Shown here in pieces: positions 60,869 to 64,000 of a stretch of DNA of 64,000 nucleotides. This DNA is from JAMXLO01 sp963818775 (GTDB lineage Bacteria; Pseudomonadota; Alphaproteobacteria; Acetobacterales; Acetobacteraceae): the NCBI GenBank assembly GCA_963818775.1, contig CAWFUF010000026.1, forward strand, positions 186,001-250,000, read 5' to 3'. Made by a program: the position numbers and the translations under genes. How positions within the stretch are numbered: the stretch's first letter is position 1; each line of letters begins with the position of its first letter. The notes beneath the pieces are model-generated. The model was not told where the DNA came from, did no database searches, and saw only the letters and a program-made list of their open reading frames with translations.

Positions 60869-62952
60869 TACGTTGATTTTCCTTCTGGCTCGGTGCGCTC
60901 GAGGACGAGTGCGCCGGCTGCTATGCGGCGGGTTTGCCAGCCTGGGGGGACCAGGGTTGTCGTGTCCATCTGGTTGATGATGGCCGGCCCGGGGATGGTT
61001 TCGTCCGTACCCATCGCGGAACGATCGATAACCGCGGCGGAGAAGGTCTGCCCGAGCAGACGAACCGGTCGCGTCGTGCCGGATGCGCTGGAGGTGGACG
61101 CCAGAAGCGGTGCCAATCGTGGCTTCGGTATTTCGCCCACAACATGCGCGCGAAGTTCTTTCAGCCAGATCTGTGCGTCTTCGTTTGCGTGACCGTAGGT
61201 CGCGCGGTGCGCCGCGTGAAATGCTGCGCTGACGCGTGCAGTATCGCCTTCGGCGAGCCATGCGCGGTCAAGCGGCACGGTGACGTCGTAGCCCTGGCCA
61301 TCGTATCGCATCTCAGCCGCAATCTCGGTGCGCGTAGCCGCGGCAGGGATCTGCTCTGTCTGGGTGGCTATCCATTGCGAGGCAGTCGCTTCAAGCTCGC
61401 GCAACAGTTCAGCGAGGCGACCCGCAGCGAGTCTGCCGAGCATCGTATAGACCGGCTGCACCAGGTCGCCCTCGAGGTCGGCGCGCGCCGCGCCCAGCGC
61501 ACTGAGCGCGCCTGGATGCGACGGAACCAGGATCGTATCAATTGAAAGCTCTTCGGCCAGCAGCGCGGCGAGCAAAGGGCCGGCGCCGCCGAACGCGACC
61601 ATGCGAAAGCGGGGTGCATCCACGCCGCGGCGGGCAAGAACGTTGGAAGCCTCCGCCGTCATCATGGCGATCGCGATGCGGATCGCCCCGTCCGCGACTT
61701 CCTCCACTGAGCTGGTGAGCCGCGCCGCAATCATGCCAAGTGCGTCGCGCGCCGGGGATAGCAGCAGCGGCAATTTGCCGCCAAGCCGCTGTCCCGGTTC
61801 GAGCAGACCGGCGACCAGGAACGCATCGGTCAGGGCAGGGATCAGCGAGCCCTTCGTGCCGTAGCATGCCGGACCGGGATCAGCGCCCACGCTACGTGGC
61901 CCGACCTTCAGCGACCCTGTCGGATCAAGCCAGATGATCGAGCCGCCGCCAGCCCCGATACTGGAAACCGCAACGGTTGGAATCAGAACCGGGAATTCCG
62001 CGATGTGTTCTTCCGAACTCAGCACCGGACGGCCGTCGCGGACGATGCCGATATCCGCGCTCGTGCCGCCGACATCGAGCGTCATCAGGTCGGCCGCGTC
62101 CCACCCGGCGTCGCGTGCGACCTCGGCTGCCCCGCTGACACCAGCGGCAGGACCAGAAAGCAGAGCGACAACGGGACGGCCACGCAGGCTGGTCGCGAGC
62201 TCCGCGCCGCCGTTGGAGCGCGCGATACGCGCAGGCGTCAGGATACGATGGTCCGTAAGACCGGCTACGAGCCGATCCACATAGCCTTCGACCAGCGGGC
62301 GAATGCTGGCATTGATGGCTGTCAGTACGCCGCGTTCGTATTCGCGCGCCTGCGGCCATACGTCGCTGGACAGCTCAACCCGCAGGTTCACGCCACTGCG
62401 AGCGACTGCATCCCGCGCGGCCCGCTCGTGGGCTGCGTTGCGGTAGCTGTGCAGAAACACGACGATGGCAATCTCAATCCCGGCGTCGCAGAGCTCGCCG
62501 GCTGCCCGCACCACCACAGCGGGGTCGAGTGGCTCGACCTCTTGCCCGTCAGCGTCAATGCGTCCGCCGATCTCGCGCACCACCGCGCGCGGCACCAAAG
62601 GCTGTGGCCTCCTGGAGTCAAATCGCATCGGATGAGGCACAGCGAGGCGCTGCAGTTCGAAGAGGTCCCGGAAGCCGGCTGAAACGAACAGTCCGATGCG
62701 GGCGCCCTTGCGTTCAATCAGAGCATTCGTCGCGACGGTGCTGCTGTGGGTGTGGATGATCCGCTGCCACGTCAGGTCATCGGCTTCGAGGGACGCCTGG
62801 ATCTCGGCGACGCCACTCAGGATGCTGGCGCCGGGCCGAGACGGGGTACTCGGCACCTTGAAGCAATGCAGTTCGCCTGAGCTGGTGATCAGCGCGAGAT
62901 CGGTGAAGGTGCCGCCAACATCAGTGCCGAGAAAGCTGGATGAAGCGATCAT
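60868..62952 (-). CDS. Hydantoinase A/oxoprolinase family subunit
   Basis: A 694-residue ATP-dependent subunit. The N-terminal FLGTDVGGTFTDLALI is the phosphate-binding motif of the actin-like ATPase fold, repeated as MTLDVGGTSADIGIV in the second half. HTHSSTVATNALIERKGARI and GADPGPACYGTKGSL are family blocks, and the C-terminal domain includes GPAIINQMDTTTLVPPGW. The ATG at 62952 has AAGGA 4 nt upstream; the frame continues to 63027 without similarity. It heads the hyuA-hyuB-MFS unit. Relatives include N-methylhydantoinase, 5-oxoprolinase and acetone carboxylase. Confidence 0.9.
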   Translation of the reverse strand: MIASSSFLGTDVGGTFTDLALITSSGELHCFKVPSTPSRPGASILSGVAEIQASLEADDLTWQRIIHTHSSTVATNALIERKGARIGLFVSAGFRDLFELQRLAVPHPMRFDSRRPQPLVPRAVVREIGGRIDADGQEVEPLDPAVVVRAAGELCDAGIEIAIVVFLHSYRNAAHERAARDAVARSGVNLRVELSSDVWPQAREYERGVLTAINASIRPLVEGYVDRLVAGLTDHRILTPARIARSNGGAELATSLRGRPVVALLSGPAAGVSGAAEVARDAGWDAADLMTLDVGGTSADIGIVRDGRPVLSSEEHIAEFPVLIPTVAVSSIGAGGGSIIWLDPTGSLKVGPRSVGADPGPACYGTKGSLIPALTDAFLVAGLLEPGQRLGGKLPLLLSPARDALGMIAARLTSSVEEVADGAIRIAIAMMTAEASNVLARRGVDAPRFRMVAFGGAGPLLAALLAEELSIDTILVPSHPGALSALGAARADLEGDLVQPVYTMLGRLAAGRLAELLRELEATASQWIATQTEQIPAAATRTEIAAEMRYDGQGYDVTVPLDRAWLAEGDTARVSAAFHAAHRATYGHANEDAQIWLKELRAHVVGEIPKPRLAPLLASTSSASGTTRPVRLLGQTFSAAVIDRSAMGTDETIPGPAIINQMDTTTLVPPGWQTRRIAAGALVLERTEPEGKST

Positions 62953-63050
62953 GTGGTCCTTGTCGATCCGCGTGGTCTGTCTGGTGCCGTATGTGCCATG
63001 CTTTGGGGAATTCTCGCGGTATGCCAATCCCGGCCGGCTCGCCGGATGAG

Positions 63051-64000
63051 CTAGCCTCTGGCGATGATGTCTCTGATGCGACCGGCGAGCTGATCGAGCG
63101 CGAACGGCTTGGTCATCACGTGCATGCCGGGTTCCTGATCACCGCCACTCATCACCGACTGTTCCGCGTAGCCGGTGATGAACAGCACCTTCAGGTTCGG
63201 CCGCGCCGTCCGCACCGTATCCGCCAGTTGCCTGCCGTTCATCCCGCCGGGCAGCCCGACATCGGTGACCAGCAGGTCGATCCGAGCGTCGGACCACAAC
63301 ACCTCCAGCGCCGCCGCAGCGTCATGCACAGCGATCGCTTCGTAGCCCACATCTTCCAGCACCTCGGTAATCAGCTTACGCAGGGGCGCCTCATCATCGA
63401 CGATCAGCACGGTCTCGCCCTGGCCCGCGATCGGCTCGGCTGTCGCCTGCTTCTCCGGTCGCACGACGTCCGCACCGTCGTGGGGCGGGAAATACAGCCG
63501 CACCGTGGTGCCGCGTCCCGGCTGGGACCAGATGCGCACCTGGCCACCGGACTGCCGCACGAAGCCATGGACCATCGACAGGCCCAGGCCGGTACCCTCG
63601 CCCAGCGGCTTGGTGGTGAAGAACGGATCGAAAGCGCGCGCCGCCACCTCGGGCGGCATGCCACCGCCGGAGTCGTCGACATGCAGCGCGACATACTTGC
63701 CGGGCAGCAGATCGTTCGTCGCGTCTGCGTCCAGCCTCGTCGTGCTGGTCTCGATCGTCAGCCTGCCGCCATCCGGCATTGCATCGCGCGCGTTGATGCA
63801 CAGGTTCAGCAGAGCGTTCTCGAGCTGGTTCTGATCGACCAGAATGCTCTGCAGTCCAGGCTCAGCGATCACCTCGACTTCGATTGACGGACCCACCGTG
63901 CGGCGGATCAGTTCCACCATGCCGGCGACCAGCCGGTTGACGTCCGTGGGCATCGGCGCAAGCACCTGCCGGCGGGAGAACGCCAGCAACCGATGCGTCA
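63051..64000 (-). CDS. Hybrid histidine kinase with C-terminal receiver, 5' truncated
   Basis: The gene runs off the window edge at 64000. At the edge the frame reads THRLLAFSRRQVLAP, the end of a His-kinase dimerisation helix; the phospho-His lies outside. The ATPase domain follows with ALLNLCINARDAMPDGGRL (N box), VDDSGGGMPPEVAARAFDPF (G1/F box) and GEGTGLGLSMVHGFVRQSGG (G2 box). A receiver domain ends the protein with VLIVDDEAPLRKLI, phospho-Asp in LLVTDVGLPGGMNG and a Lys in MTKPFALDQL. The pattern is of the PAS-type hybrid kinases abundant in alphaproteobacteria. It is 98 bp downstream of nothing on this strand and precedes hyuA. Confidence 0.88.
   Translation of the reverse strand, partial: THRLLAFSRRQVLAPMPTDVNRLVAGMVELIRRTVGPSIEVEVIAEPGLQSILVDQNQLENALLNLCINARDAMPDGGRLTIETSTTRLDADATNDLLPGKYVALHVDDSGGGMPPEVAARAFDPFFTTKPLGEGTGLGLSMVHGFVRQSGGQVRIWSQPGRGTTVRLYFPPHDGADVVRPEKQATAEPIAGQGETVLIVDDEAPLRKLITEVLEDVGYEAIAVHDAAAALEVLWSDARIDLLVTDVGLPGGMNGRQLADTVRTARPNLKVLFITGYAEQSVMSGGDQEPGMHVMTKPFALDQLAGRIRDIIARG

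Overview
This 64 kb window is high-GC, gene-dense bacterial chromosome. The core genes and their order (rpsT-dnaA-dnaN; fabD-fabG-acpP-fabF; dnaB-alr; radA-cvpA-purF), plus several Mla/MCE lipid-transport genes, suggest an alphaproteobacterium, probably Rhodospirillales/Acetobacteraceae-like. The taxonomic call is inference from gene content and protein flavour; no rRNA is present. I saw no tRNA, rRNA, CRISPR array, prophage or transposase gene.

Layout. 1-4278: a catabolic set (EthD-like fragment, alpha/beta hydrolase, luciferase-like flavin monooxygenase, GMC oxidoreductase). 4802-8114: the replication-initiation block rpsT, dnaA, dnaN, with an AT-richer dnaA leader carrying one DnaA-box-like site. 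8162-14199: a second luciferase-like oxidoreductase with a 2-hydroxyacid dehydrogenase, an RluA-type pseudouridine synthase, an EamA-type exporter, an MFS carrier and a 3-hydroxyisobutyryl-CoA hydrolase-like protein. 14334-18856: five genes in overlapping stop/start order, a periplasmic solute-binding protein followed by a complete MCE (Mla-type) transporter. 18879-22712: a small lipoprotein, then YfgM-like, bamB and der. 22767-31449: accessory genes, including a frameshifted Uma2 gene, tandem solute-binding proteins without permeases, a broken panE-like gene and an orphan alkaline-phosphatase-superfamily protein.

31451-45796 is all on the minus strand and largely housekeeping: fatty-acid initiation/elongation (fabD, fabG, acpP, fabF), cfa, dnaB, alr, a second Mla permease/ATPase pair with an unrecognised small membrane protein gene between the two, radA, cvpA, purF and an SDR gene. 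45996-48097 holds a single-domain response regulator and the strangest segment: a 1.27 kb stretch bounded by 33-bp inverted repeats (30/33 identical) carrying a low-GC, frameshifted GFA-like zinc-protein gene and no transposase. 48098-54685 is another catabolic region (LimB-like monooxygenase, CoA-transferase, a two-part GMC dehydrogenase, hydroxyacid dehydrogenase, beta-propeller glycosidase-like protein). 54685-56910 is ycjX and a frameshifted ycjF. 57555-62952 is an MFS carrier with hydantoinase/oxoprolinase HyuB and HyuA in one overlapping operon. The window ends inside a hybrid histidine kinase.

Four genes (Uma2, GFA-like, GMC, YcjF) are split by what looks like a 1-nt (in Uma2 possibly 2-nt) shift while both halves remain recognisable. 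This could be real decay or sequence/assembly error, and they should not be read as confirmed pseudogenes. The panE-like gene also lacks an internal segment and is more likely genuinely dead. The strongest candidates for something new are the inverted-repeat cassette at 46630-47900, the 70-residue membrane protein embedded between Mla genes, the solute-binding protein coupled to the MCE operon, and the 16-bp palindrome upstream of a solute-binding protein gene.
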